Source: CALHRB01 sp964473465 (lineage in GTDB: Bacteria > Bacteroidota > Ignavibacteria > Kapaibacteriales > UBA2268). Taken from it: a stretch of 64,000 bases of DNA. Made by a program: the position numbers and the translations under genes. The notes under the pieces are model-generated. The model did not search any database, was not told the DNA's origin, and was given only the letters and a program-made list of their open reading frames with translations. The DNA lies in contig CAYYPE010000011.1 of assembly GCA_964473465.1 (NCBI GenBank), positions 1 to 64,000 of the forward strand, written 5' to 3'. Positions 27,011 to 36,150 of the stretch are shown here, one piece after another; within the stretch, counting starts at the first letter, position 1, and every line of letters starts with the position of its first letter.

Positions 27011-28702
27011 ATGGAAATCAGAGATAAGAAAATCTTGGTACTTGGTGGATGGGGGCTGGTAGGTTCAGCGATTTGCCATAAACTTATGGAGCATAATCCA
27101 TCGGCAATTATTATTTCGTCATTAAGAGAAAGCGAAGCAAAGGAAGCAATCGAAGCTCTTCGTAAAGAGTATAGCAGCAAAAATCCCGAAATGTTTATTC
27201 CGAAATGGGGTAATATTTTTACTCGCACAGAGTTTAAGGATAAAAACTGGTCAGATGTTTTAGCCAACCGGGAATTGCGAAAGCTTGTTATCAATGATAT
27301 ATATGATGAACTTGACGATAGCATTCTGAAGGGTTCAGCCATATATGAATTAGTTAGTGAAACAAAACCGGATATTGTTATTGACTGTATTAATACTGCT
27401 ACAGCAATTGCTTATCAGGATGTTTATAATACTTCGAGAGCAGTTCGAAACGATCTGACAAAAAACAACCTCAACGAAGATTCAGTAGAACGTTTACTTG
27501 CAAGTATTTACATGCCGCAGTTGATAAGACATGTCCAGCTTGTTTACAGAAGCCTTGTTGATAATAACGTGAGAATGTATTTTAAGATTGGAACCAGCGG
27601 AACAGGCGGTATGGGATTAAATATACCCTATACTCACAGCGAGGAAAGTCCATCGAGAGTTCTTTTAGCAAAATCAAGCGTTGCAGGGGCTCAAACACTT
27701 TTACTTTTTTTAATGGCACGCACTCCAAACGCACCATTGGTAAAAGAAATCAAACCTACAGCAGCTATAGCCTGGAAAAGAATTGCTTATGACAAAGTTT
27801 ATCGCAAGGGCCAGCCAATCAGATTGGTTGATATGAATATCAATGACGCAAGGCCAATAAACGAACCCTTCCGCAAAGATGATTTGACTGGCGTTCAGGA
27901 TTTAAACAAAGATTATGAGTCAGTTTTCATCGATACAGGTGAAAATGGCATTTTTTCCAAAGGGGAATTTCAGGCCATAAGTTCCTTAGGGCAGATGGAA
28001 GTTGTAACCCCCGAAGATATTGCAGTTTATACTATATTCGAAATTCTTGGAGGAAATACTGGCCACGATATTATTCAAGGACTTGATAGTTTCTCTCTCG
28101 GACCAACGTACAGAGGAGGTATGCTTCACAATCAAGCCTTGAGAAAACTAAATGAATTGGAGAAACAACATAATAATCATAGTATTGCCTTCGAAGCATT
28201 AGGACCACCAAGACTATCAAAGTTGCTTTATGAAGCTCACATTATAAATTTGGTTGTCGGGAAAATAAAAAATATTAGAAATTATTCTCCTGAAAAGCTC
28301 TCTGATGAAGCCTTTGAGGAAGTCAGCAAAAATAATGTTCTGAGAAGTGAAATGCTCTCCATTGGTTTGGGCATACTTTTGCCAGACGGGACAAAATACT
28401 TGAGAGGAAAAAATCTTATCGTTCCTAATATTGGTTCCGACGAATTGGTTGAAATTACTGAAGAATTATTAAATTATTGGTGCAAGAAGGGTTGGATTGA
28501 TTTAAGACCGACAAATATGCAACTATGGATAGATAGATTTAATAATATTATCTCTCAAGCTGAAAAAATTTCTGCTGATGAAACAAGTTCTCGCTACACA
28601 TATAATTCAGATTACTGGGATAACTTTGAAGATATAGATGAAGGAAAGGTTGTGGGCTGGATTTTTGAATACGAAGATAAAGGCTGGAGATTTAAAAGAT
28701 AG
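27011..28702 (+). CDS. unrecognised 563-aa protein with N-terminal NAD(P)-binding Rossmann fold
   Basis: Residues 1-25 form a dinucleotide-binding beta-alpha-beta (ILVLGGWGLVGSAICHKL, GxxGxxG), and TKPDIVIDCINTATAIAY looks like the beta4 strand of an SDR or reductase fold. GTSGTGGMGLNIPYTHSE followed by a conserved-looking LLAKSSVAGAQ could hold the active site, but no YxxxK is seen at the SDR spacing. The C-terminal 200 residues are helical and end in a WDNFEDIDEGKVVGWIFEYE tail. It has no signal peptide and no operon partner: 201 bases upstream and 83 downstream are AT-rich and empty. Probably a cytosolic oxidoreductase or epimerase-like enzyme; no function is assigned. Confidence 0.7.
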   Translation: MEIRDKKILVLGGWGLVGSAICHKLMEHNPSAIIISSLRESEAKEAIEALRKEYSSKNPEMFIPKWGNIFTRTEFKDKNWSDVLANRELRKLVINDIYDELDDSILKGSAIYELVSETKPDIVIDCINTATAIAYQDVYNTSRAVRNDLTKNNLNEDSVERLLASIYMPQLIRHVQLVYRSLVDNNVRMYFKIGTSGTGGMGLNIPYTHSEESPSRVLLAKSSVAGAQTLLLFLMARTPNAPLVKEIKPTAAIAWKRIAYDKVYRKGQPIRLVDMNINDARPINEPFRKDDLTGVQDLNKDYESVFIDTGENGIFSKGEFQAISSLGQMEVVTPEDIAVYTIFEILGGNTGHDIIQGLDSFSLGPTYRGGMLHNQALRKLNELEKQHNNHSIAFEALGPPRLSKLLYEAHIINLVVGKIKNIRNYSPEKLSDEAFEEVSKNNVLRSEMLSIGLGILLPDGTKYLRGKNLIVPNIGSDELVEITEELLNYWCKKGWIDLRPTNMQLWIDRFNNIISQAEKISADETSSRYTYNSDYWDNFEDIDEGKVVGWIFEYEDKGWRFKR

Positions 28703-28785
28703 GAAATTATATTTTTTTGAAATTAATATATTATACTAATTAACTTATGTTCAATTTATTGCTTTTATTAACACAAGGAGTGCTT

Positions 28786-31700
28786 ATGAAAAAGAAATTA
28801 CTACTTATTGCTGCTCTTTGCGGATTGTTGTTCTACACAAGCACAACATTTGCAAATGATAGCAAGCAAGTAGGCGACGAACTTCAAAGAAGAAGTCTTC
28901 TTTTTGAAGTTCCGGGATTTTATCAGGGTACAAGCTATCCAATGCCATTTCAGGAAATTGGAAACCCTGTAAATCGCCCACCTGTTTCCACAGGTTATTA
29001 CTTTGTTGACAGCGATGACGAAGCTCCGGATTATTGGAGACCTATACCGGAAATCGTTGATACAACAGTAGAACCCAACCTATGGCGAAGAATTTTGCCG
29101 GGTGCAAGACTTGTTGACCCTCAATACTGGATTGATAATCCACAGGAAGGTCTCAGGTTTTTCCGTAACCCAGCTTATCCAGCCTCAGATGGGAACTTCT
29201 TTACAGGTCCTACTGATTCAACCGATGACGCTATTGCCGGACCTATTCCAATAGGTTTCAGCTTTATTTTCAACGGTTTAAGGTATGACAGTTTTTATGT
29301 TTCAACAAATGGAATAATTGCTTTAACCAACAGAAGATACACTTACGATGCAACAGGTCAGAAAGCTATTCTTCCCGGCGCAACCAGTTGTTATGACCCG
29401 ATGAGCATGGACTGGTTCACAAGAGGAAGATCTGGGGATGGTTTAGCCGACAACACACCTGATAACTGGGGTTATCAGTATTCAGTTCTCGCTAATGCAC
29501 CGACTTCTGCTACTGCCGGCATCAGAACAAGAGGCGGTTCGCTTGATCAGGCAACATTCCAGACCAATAGATCAGCTTTGATTGCACCGTTCTTTGGTGA
29601 TATGCATCTTTCACAGTTCAATCCTGATCTCAATCAGGCAGAAGATTTTGGGAAAGTCTATTTCAAACGCTCAAATTCTGCAGATAAACTGATAATTTAC
29701 TTCATTAATATTGCTCCTCACAGAACACTTGCAACACCATTTGGAAATTATACTGGTCCAACTGATGCCCGTCCCGGTGTTCCTCAATATATTTCTGGTT
29801 CGGCACAGGTTGTATTGAACAGAATAGATAGTAGTGTTACTATTATTTATGAAAGATTCGAAGGTGTTGCTGTTGTTAGTGGAAGAGGCGTTCCTGCAAA
29901 TACTGTTTTCAGATATAATACAACAGCAGGTGTATTCGGATATGCCCGCCACGTTAATTATGGTCAGACAACAGCTCCTGTTTATCCATGGGCAAGTGAA
30001 TACTATCAGTCAACACACTATTTCATGAAATTTGCAAATGCACAGGCAACTTATCCTCATAACTATTTAGCCGTTAAATTCAAACAATGGAAAAATACGG
30101 TTCGTGTTGTTGACATTCAATATCGTGTTAGAAAATCCGACCCAAATGCTGATTTGGATTTCTCAGAGCAAGTACCATCTTCACAGGTTAATAACTATGA
30201 ATTGCTTGCTGGTGAAGAAAGAATCGGAGCCATTCAACCTGTTGCTTTGATTCAGAACCTTACCAACAACATTCAGGGACCGCAAGGCAAGAATTTTCAA
30301 CCACAGCAGTTGAGATTCAGAGCACGTTTCAGAATTATCAACGAAGCTTCCGGAAGAATTATTTATAACCGTTTGGTTCCAATTGATAGTACCTGTTTGG
30401 CTCTTCCAGATTCATTATCTCAGGAATGTACCGGTGATCCGTTCGTAAGGGTAAGATACGTCAATGTTACCAAATCTGGTGCTAATTATTCCGCATCACC
30501 CCTTGCATTCCCTGGAACACAGAGATATAACGGTATTCCACCTTATGGCTATGTTCAGATTCTCTTCCCGCCATTTGAAGCAAACGAATTCGTTGCTAAT
30601 CAGATTGGAAGAATGAGAGCTTATATTATAGCTGACCCAACTAACCCAATTACCAACGAGGGATTAGGTGATGAATGGCCATTTGATGATACGACATTTG
30701 TCAGACTTTTTGTTATGAAAAGATTGGATGATTTTAGCGATGATGTTACATCATTCCATATCGTAAATAGAACTCCAATGCCTTCAACCTTGAAATGGGT
30801 AAATATAAATGCTGAGGTACAGGCTGGCGACGAAGTGTCAAAATATCCTTTACCCCCAAGAGGTGAATATTCAGCAACTAATAATAAAGATTTCACATTT
30901 TTGGATCCTAATTTTAGCACATTCAAACTTCAATCACCAGTAATAAGGATGAACAGAGACCCTGAACCCCCTGCTAATTCCTACGGCGGTGATGAATTGC
31001 GTTCGTTCCCGATCAATTTGATTGGACGATACAATTCAGTCCTTTCTCTTTCTGTTCAACGTTCACTTTATCAACCTGATTGGCCCAGAGGCTGGAGCGA
31101 TCAACAGTTAATAGCATGCGAACCGAGAACAGTGGTTAATGGTGATCCATTTACAGTTTGGACAAATTATGCTGGTTCTGCTGCATCATTCCCCGATGAG
31201 TTTGCTGTTGAGTTGATGCAACCAAGCCCCAACGGAATTCAATATATTACTAACGTTGAAGACAAACGCTGGAGAAACCATCCAAGACGTGGAGGAGCAA
31301 AAGCAGTAACTAATATGGCTGCTTATATTCTCTATGGTGCTGGTGGTGCTATGAGAGGTTTCCTCGAGGGCGACAAAGACTCTGCTCTTTCCCCGCCAAC
31401 TGCAGGTTTCCTTAATGGTTTGAGACCTGATATTTATGACGATGGTATTGACTATGAATACAAGAAAATCTTTATTCCAATACCTGATACTTTCATATCA
31501 GCTGAAAAAGACGGAGCCAAGAATTTCCGATTCAGATTGAAACTATATTCAAGAAATCAAGGTTTCGGAGGAAATAAGAAATGTATTTCCTGTATTCCTG
31601 ACGATGATGACCCATTCTTTGTTGATAACGTAAGGATATTATTCCCGTCAGAAATTACAGACCTTGAGATTTCGGTTGTAAAAGCTCAATGGCCTTACAC

Positions 31701-33474
31701 AATAGCACCTGCTTCTCAGGCAGATAAGATTCCAATAAGAGTCAAGATGAGCAATAACACAAGTGTTTATGCTCCTTCATTCCTTGTAAAAGTTATGATA
31801 TATCGTAATGCCGGTGATCCCTATCCAATCTATTGCCGTGTTCAACCACTGCCCGGACTTGCTCCCGGAACAGTTCTTGAATATGCTATGCCGGATTGGA
31901 ATGCAAGAAAAACAGGTCCCGGAAGATATTTCATGCTTGCTAATTTAATCGTTCCCGGTGGTGATATTGAACCATTGAACGATACTACATTCACTTTCTT
32001 CGATTTAAGATTTGGTGATGTTTTCGCTTATGATCCAGCACAAAACCCGAGAAATGATGTTCCTGATAACTCATTCACCGGAGTTGCCGGTCGTGGTTTG
32101 AACCTTTATGGATTTGCTGCTGGTGGTAATGGTTCTATATATGGTCCTTCCGGCGGATATGACGGAAACACACTTGGTGCAGGTTATGTTGGTGGTAGCG
32201 GTTCCGGTCAGATAGCTGTTAAGTTTACATTGACCAGACCTGACACAATCAAAGGATACAAGGCATACTTTGGAGAATTAAACCAAGCCGGAGATGATAT
32301 TTCATTTGAAGTGTATACAGATCAGGGACAACCCGGTTCACCTGTCCCCGGTACTTTAATTTACAGACAACGTGGCTATGACGAAGATAGAAGAGACTTC
32401 CACTTTGGTGAATATGTCCAATTTAATTTACCAAGGCCTGTTGTTCTAAACGCTGGAAGTTACTGGATGGCTATCGGTCAAATGGGTGAAACTGGTCTTG
32501 AGCTTGGTGCGTCGAAATCAAGAGTTGGAATGAGAACAACAAGTATTTACATTCCACCGCCAGTTACTGCAGTTGGTCCTGTCGGAGGAAGCGGTTATCA
32601 TCTTGTTATTGAAAAAGACTTTAGAAGAACTAATCCAAGTGGAAACTTGATTAATAATAACTTCTTTGCCTTTGAAAATACAAGAAAGAGCGGACAATGG
32701 ATTCAGTTTATGCCAACAATTGGTAATCCTGCTTATGCTCACTTACATCACTATGGTATTTCACCAGCTGATAATTATACAGCTACACTATCCAGAGGAA
32801 CATGGATTCCAATGATTAGACCATACTTCGGCAATAGAACTCATAGTACAAACCCAGAATACGAAATCTGCCCAGATATACCTGTTGAACTTACCAGCTT
32901 CGATGGTCAGGTGAGAAGTGGCGGTATTGACCTCTTCTGGGAAACTGCATCTGAGCATAATAACTATGGTTTCTATGTTGAAAGAAGAGTTGGAACAAAA
33001 GAAGATACAGATTGGAATTCAATTGGCTTTGTTAAAGGTGTTGGAAACTCTGCGGTTGTTAATAGATATAATTACCTCGACAAAGAAGTGGTTCCATTTA
33101 CTACCTACCAATATCGTTTGAGACAGGTTGACAGAGACGGTATCGAAAATTGCGAGACCTTCTCCAAGATAATCACCTTGACATATGATAATGTCGAAGA
33201 GCTAACTTTAGCTCCTAACTCACCAAATCCATTTACAACAAGCACTCAAATTTCATTCTATCTGCCAACAGATGACAATGTTAAACTTGAGATTCTTGAT
33301 GTCTTTGGAAATGTTGTTAAGACATTATTCAATGGTAATCTACCTGCAAAACAGCATATCTACAACTGGGATGGTAGAAATGAAGCCGGTTCCTTTGTAT
33401 CCAGTGGTACATATATCACAAGATTGATAGCCGGTGATCAGGTTAGAACAAGTAAGATGACATTGGTAAGATAA
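28786..33474 (+). CDS. 1562-aa T9SS-exported multidomain protein
   Basis: The ATG at 28786 (AAGGAG six bases upstream) starts a clean signal peptide, MKKKLLLIAALCGLLFYTSTTFA; the in-frame ATG at 28747 lacks a ribosome site. The bulk is beta-rich: an N-terminal region with GFSFIFNGLRYDSFYVSTNGIIAL resembling a nidogen/adhesive surface module, long stretches without recognised repeats, then a region near residue 1370 typical of Bacteroidota cargo (PVELTSFDGQVRSGGIDLFWET). The end, from APNSPNPFTTSTQISFYLP, is a FlgD-like/T9SS type A sorting domain. Pro, Asn and Gly are frequent and Cys rare, as in surface proteins. Its own terminator follows, so it is monocistronic. Probably an abundant surface-layer or adhesive protein; inference. 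Confidence 0.85.
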   Translation: MKKKLLLIAALCGLLFYTSTTFANDSKQVGDELQRRSLLFEVPGFYQGTSYPMPFQEIGNPVNRPPVSTGYYFVDSDDEAPDYWRPIPEIVDTTVEPNLWRRILPGARLVDPQYWIDNPQEGLRFFRNPAYPASDGNFFTGPTDSTDDAIAGPIPIGFSFIFNGLRYDSFYVSTNGIIALTNRRYTYDATGQKAILPGATSCYDPMSMDWFTRGRSGDGLADNTPDNWGYQYSVLANAPTSATAGIRTRGGSLDQATFQTNRSALIAPFFGDMHLSQFNPDLNQAEDFGKVYFKRSNSADKLIIYFINIAPHRTLATPFGNYTGPTDARPGVPQYISGSAQVVLNRIDSSVTIIYERFEGVAVVSGRGVPANTVFRYNTTAGVFGYARHVNYGQTTAPVYPWASEYYQSTHYFMKFANAQATYPHNYLAVKFKQWKNTVRVVDIQYRVRKSDPNADLDFSEQVPSSQVNNYELLAGEERIGAIQPVALIQNLTNNIQGPQGKNFQPQQLRFRARFRIINEASGRIIYNRLVPIDSTCLALPDSLSQECTGDPFVRVRYVNVTKSGANYSASPLAFPGTQRYNGIPPYGYVQILFPPFEANEFVANQIGRMRAYIIADPTNPITNEGLGDEWPFDDTTFVRLFVMKRLDDFSDDVTSFHIVNRTPMPSTLKWVNINAEVQAGDEVSKYPLPPRGEYSATNNKDFTFLDPNFSTFKLQSPVIRMNRDPEPPANSYGGDELRSFPINLIGRYNSVLSLSVQRSLYQPDWPRGWSDQQLIACEPRTVVNGDPFTVWTNYAGSAASFPDEFAVELMQPSPNGIQYITNVEDKRWRNHPRRGGAKAVTNMAAYILYGAGGAMRGFLEGDKDSALSPPTAGFLNGLRPDIYDDGIDYEYKKIFIPIPDTFISAEKDGAKNFRFRLKLYSRNQGFGGNKKCISCIPDDDDPFFVDNVRILFPSEITDLEISVVKAQWPYTIAPASQADKIPIRVKMSNNTSVYAPSFLVKVMIYRNAGDPYPIYCRVQPLPGLAPGTVLEYAMPDWNARKTGPGRYFMLANLIVPGGDIEPLNDTTFTFFDLRFGDVFAYDPAQNPRNDVPDNSFTGVAGRGLNLYGFAAGGNGSIYGPSGGYDGNTLGAGYVGGSGSGQIAVKFTLTRPDTIKGYKAYFGELNQAGDDISFEVYTDQGQPGSPVPGTLIYRQRGYDEDRRDFHFGEYVQFNLPRPVVLNAGSYWMAIGQMGETGLELGASKSRVGMRTTSIYIPPPVTAVGPVGGSGYHLVIEKDFRRTNPSGNLINNNFFAFENTRKSGQWIQFMPTIGNPAYAHLHHYGISPADNYTATLSRGTWIPMIRPYFGNRTHSTNPEYEICPDIPVELTSFDGQVRSGGIDLFWETASEHNNYGFYVERRVGTKEDTDWNSIGFVKGVGNSAVVNRYNYLDKEVVPFTTYQYRLRQVDRDGIENCETFSKIITLTYDNVEELTLAPNSPNPFTTSTQISFYLPTDDNVKLEILDVFGNVVKTLFNGNLPAKQHIYNWDGRNEAGSFVSSGTYITRLIAGDQVRTSKMTLVR

Positions 33475-33500
33475 TTATCTTGCTGACTGATTAATAATAA

Positions 33501-33536
33501 AGTCCCTCGCTCGTTTATGAGCGGGGGCTTTTTTTT
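33501..33536 (+). terminator. rho-independent terminator after the 1562-aa protein gene
   Basis: GC-rich 11-bp stem (33501-33512 with 33519-33529, one bulged T) and a T7 tract to 33536, 26 bases after the stop. The strongest hairpin in the window. Confidence 0.93.
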
Positions 33537-33551
33537 AATACTTAGAGATAT

Positions 33552-34202
33552 ATGTTTACAGGTTTAATAGAAGAAATTGGTGAAATTTATAATATATCCT
33601 CTATTGGTGGAGGTTATAAAATTTCTGTTAAATCAAGTTACATTATAAATGATCTGGCAATTGACGACTCAGTCTCTATCAACGGAGCTTGTCAGACAGT
33701 TGTTCAGGTTAAAAATAATTTATTTGAGGTTGAAGCTGTAGAAGAAACTTTGAGAAAGACTACACTCGGTGGTTTCAGGAATGGAAAAAAAGTAAATCTC
33801 GAAAGGGCATTAACTTTAAATAAAAGGCTTGGCGGTCATATTGTTCTTGGTCATGTTGATTGTGTTGGAACTGTCCAATCTATCCAACCAGAAAGAACCG
33901 GTATCCTGATTAAAATCAAATATCCTAAGGAATTCAGCAAATATGTCATCAGTTCAGGCTCAATTTGTATGGATGGAGTAAGCCTGACAACTGCAAGAAC
34001 CGATAACGACTGGTTTCTGGTCTCAATTATACCGCACACTTGGAACAAAACGACTCTTAATTTATTGAAAACTGGTGATCAGGTGAATCTTGAATTCGAT
34101 GTTCTTGGCAAATATATTGAAAAGCTCATTAATAACAGACAAATCTCTTCTTCAGGTAACGAAGAATTCTGGAAAGAAATGCTTTCTGACTATAATTCAT
34201 AA
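33552..34202 (+). CDS. ribE: riboflavin synthase, alpha subunit
   Basis: Converts two 6,7-dimethyl-8-ribityllumazine to riboflavin plus the pyrimidinedione. The 216 residues hold the two lumazine-binding (beta-barrel) repeats: MFTGLIEEIGEI opening the first (1-88), SVSINGACQTV, then LGGHIVLGHVDCVGTV opening the second, and ICMDGVSLTTA, whose pattern mirrors the first repeat. Length and order are standard. No FMN riboswitch is visible in the short leader, and no other rib gene is adjacent. Gene naming differs between species (ribE or ribC). Confidence 0.96.
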   Translation: MFTGLIEEIGEIYNISSIGGGYKISVKSSYIINDLAIDDSVSINGACQTVVQVKNNLFEVEAVEETLRKTTLGGFRNGKKVNLERALTLNKRLGGHIVLGHVDCVGTVQSIQPERTGILIKIKYPKEFSKYVISSGSICMDGVSLTTARTDNDWFLVSIIPHTWNKTTLNLLKTGDQVNLEFDVLGKYIEKLINNRQISSSGNEEFWKEMLSDYNS

Positions 34203-34234
34203 AATTTTAAACCCCATCTTTAAAGTATCCTTTT

Positions 34235-34270
34235 AAAATAAAAAGGCTATCTCTTGAAATTGAGACAGCC
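34235..34270 (-). terminator. terminator downstream of the 613-aa exported protein gene
   Basis: 9-bp stem with one mismatch (34245-34253 with 34262-34270), followed on the reverse strand by TTTTTATTTT. It sits between the convergent riboflavin synthase and exported-protein genes. Confidence 0.75.
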
Positions 34271-34295
34271 CCTTGATTTCTTATGGAATTAGTAA

Positions 34296-36137
34296 TTATT
34301 CAAGAGAAATTAAAGGTAAAATATATCTTTCACCTTTATATTGAGCTACAAGAAAATATAAACCCTGACTTGAGTTAAAATCAATCTTTATTGAACCTTC
34401 ACCTTTTGAAATAGCTTCAAAGGTATTATATTGCTGATTTCCAAATAAATCGTAAATTGAAAACTCAACCATTTCCGTGAGATTTTCTATTGCTTTGTAA
34501 TTGATATTGAAAGAATTATTGAATGGATTTGGTGATGCCCAAATCTCAAAAAGATTATTATCAAAACTCATAACATCATTATCAGCAGATAGGCTTGAGA
34601 CCACTTCACCTTCAAGTTCAACAAAGAAATCTTTTTCGTTGAAAGCATCGCTTGATATTTTTATCAAGCCTTTATATACTCTTTCTTGCGGACGATAGGA
34701 AAATCTTACAATGACTTTAACAGAATCTTTTGGCTTTATAGATATTGGAACCTTAACAACTTGATGAAAATTAAATGCATCGTCATCATTCTCTTCAATT
34801 TTTAAATAATTGATATTGAGTTCCATATCACCGTCATTACGGATATATAAGTCAATATCTTTTTTCAAATCGCTTTGTTTGATCTTACCAAAATCCACCT
34901 TTTTGCCGTAATTAGTTGCGATTATTGGACCCTGATTGCCTTTTCCTGCCGTTCCTACAACATCAACGTATCTATAGTCAGGATTAGAATTGGTATAAAT
35001 TGATAATTGAGCACTGTAAGATTGCTTATCAACCTTAGGAGTGAATCGAATCACTACTTTATGAGACTGACCTTTTTTAAGTGTAACGGGTTTATTGGTT
35101 TTTACCTCCCCGTCAACGATCTGGAAAGCAGCATCTTCTTCCCACCATGATGTTTCCTTAATTATCAGGTTTTCCGTTCCAATGCTTTTAAGTTCTAATT
35201 CAATATCTCTTGTTGAATCAACAGGAACATGCCCGAAATCAATTCTCAATGGTTCAATTGAAAGAACAGGACCATCAGGAGGGATATTTCCCAGAAGCCA
35301 TACCATTGCACGATAGAGGAGAGAACCTCTCGGAATATCACCTGCAAATCCTTCGAAACCCATACTCCATGCAGCAATTCTCGATTTACCCCATTCAGCT
35401 TTAATTCCTACTAAAGTATCGGTTGCATAAGCGTTGTTCTTTCTAATTATGTGATCAACAGGCTGAAATTTATTTCTGTCCATTGTCTCGAATACAATAA
35501 CACTTAAATAATTTGCGAGGGGCCACCATACTTCATCTCCAGCATTGAAACCAATATTACACCACTTAACGATGTTTTTTCCTATCTGGCATTCCAGATC
35601 TCCACGAACCCAGAATGACCACCACATGATAGTATTTCCCTGAATTTGGTGGAATGGAAGAACCCCGATGTATTTAATGCCGAGTGTGTCAGTGAGAAAT
35701 TTTTGGACTTCTGTGCTTTTATTGCTGCTTGCTGGGTCGAAGGCATACCAGACGAATTTTCGCCCGGTTATCATAACGTTCTTTCCTGCTGCTATCATCT
35801 CCCTGATTTTTTCCAAAACGTTAAGCCCCCCGACACTTGCATTCAAAGGCAAATCTCCAAGTGGAAATACTGCTAAATCATAGTCGGTTATTTTGTATTG
35901 ACTGAAGGTTGAAGATGAAAAACTTGCCACCTTCGCATATTTAGCGTAAGTGTCTGTATGAGCCTCATCGGTGAAATATTTACCATAAGCTTCGTTTGCA
36001 AATTCTGTGTCAAAATTATTGAAAAGGATGTATTTATAGGGATTCACCTGTAAATCGTATTTTTTATCTTCTCCTTTAGCAATAAATAAGGGGAAAATTA
36101 AAATTATAATAATGAAAAATTGTAACTGCTTTTTCAT
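34296..36137 (-). CDS. exported GATase/flavodoxin-like plus ASH-domain protein with T9SS tail (paralog 1)
   Basis: 613 residues: signal peptide (1-22); an alpha/beta region (about 35-285) with a flavodoxin/class I glutamine-amidotransferase-like look (DYDLAVFPLGDLPL, KIREMIAAGKNVMITGRKF, FLTDTLGIKYIG, GKSRIAAWSMGFEGFAG); two ASH/choice-of-anchor D sandwiches (IDFGHVPVDSTRDIELELKS, VDFGKIKQSDLKKDIDLYIR); and a T9SS type A sorting domain from ASPNPFNNSFNINY. The alpha/beta part keeps the fold-like pattern but I see no Cys-His-Glu triad, so it may bind rather than catalyse. It ends an array of three reverse genes with the same build; the next starts only 13 bases away. Function unknown. Confidence 0.8.
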   Translation of the reverse strand: MKKQLQFFIIIILIFPLFIAKGEDKKYDLQVNPYKYILFNNFDTEFANEAYGKYFTDEAHTDTYAKYAKVASFSSSTFSQYKITDYDLAVFPLGDLPLNASVGGLNVLEKIREMIAAGKNVMITGRKFVWYAFDPASSNKSTEVQKFLTDTLGIKYIGVLPFHQIQGNTIMWWSFWVRGDLECQIGKNIVKWCNIGFNAGDEVWWPLANYLSVIVFETMDRNKFQPVDHIIRKNNAYATDTLVGIKAEWGKSRIAAWSMGFEGFAGDIPRGSLLYRAMVWLLGNIPPDGPVLSIEPLRIDFGHVPVDSTRDIELELKSIGTENLIIKETSWWEEDAAFQIVDGEVKTNKPVTLKKGQSHKVVIRFTPKVDKQSYSAQLSIYTNSNPDYRYVDVVGTAGKGNQGPIIATNYGKKVDFGKIKQSDLKKDIDLYIRNDGDMELNINYLKIEENDDDAFNFHQVVKVPISIKPKDSVKVIVRFSYRPQERVYKGLIKISSDAFNEKDFFVELEGEVVSSLSADNDVMSFDNNLFEIWASPNPFNNSFNINYKAIENLTEMVEFSIYDLFGNQQYNTFEAISKGEGSIKIDFNSSQGLYFLVAQYKGERYILPLISLE

Positions 36138-36150
36138 TTTCTCCTCTATG

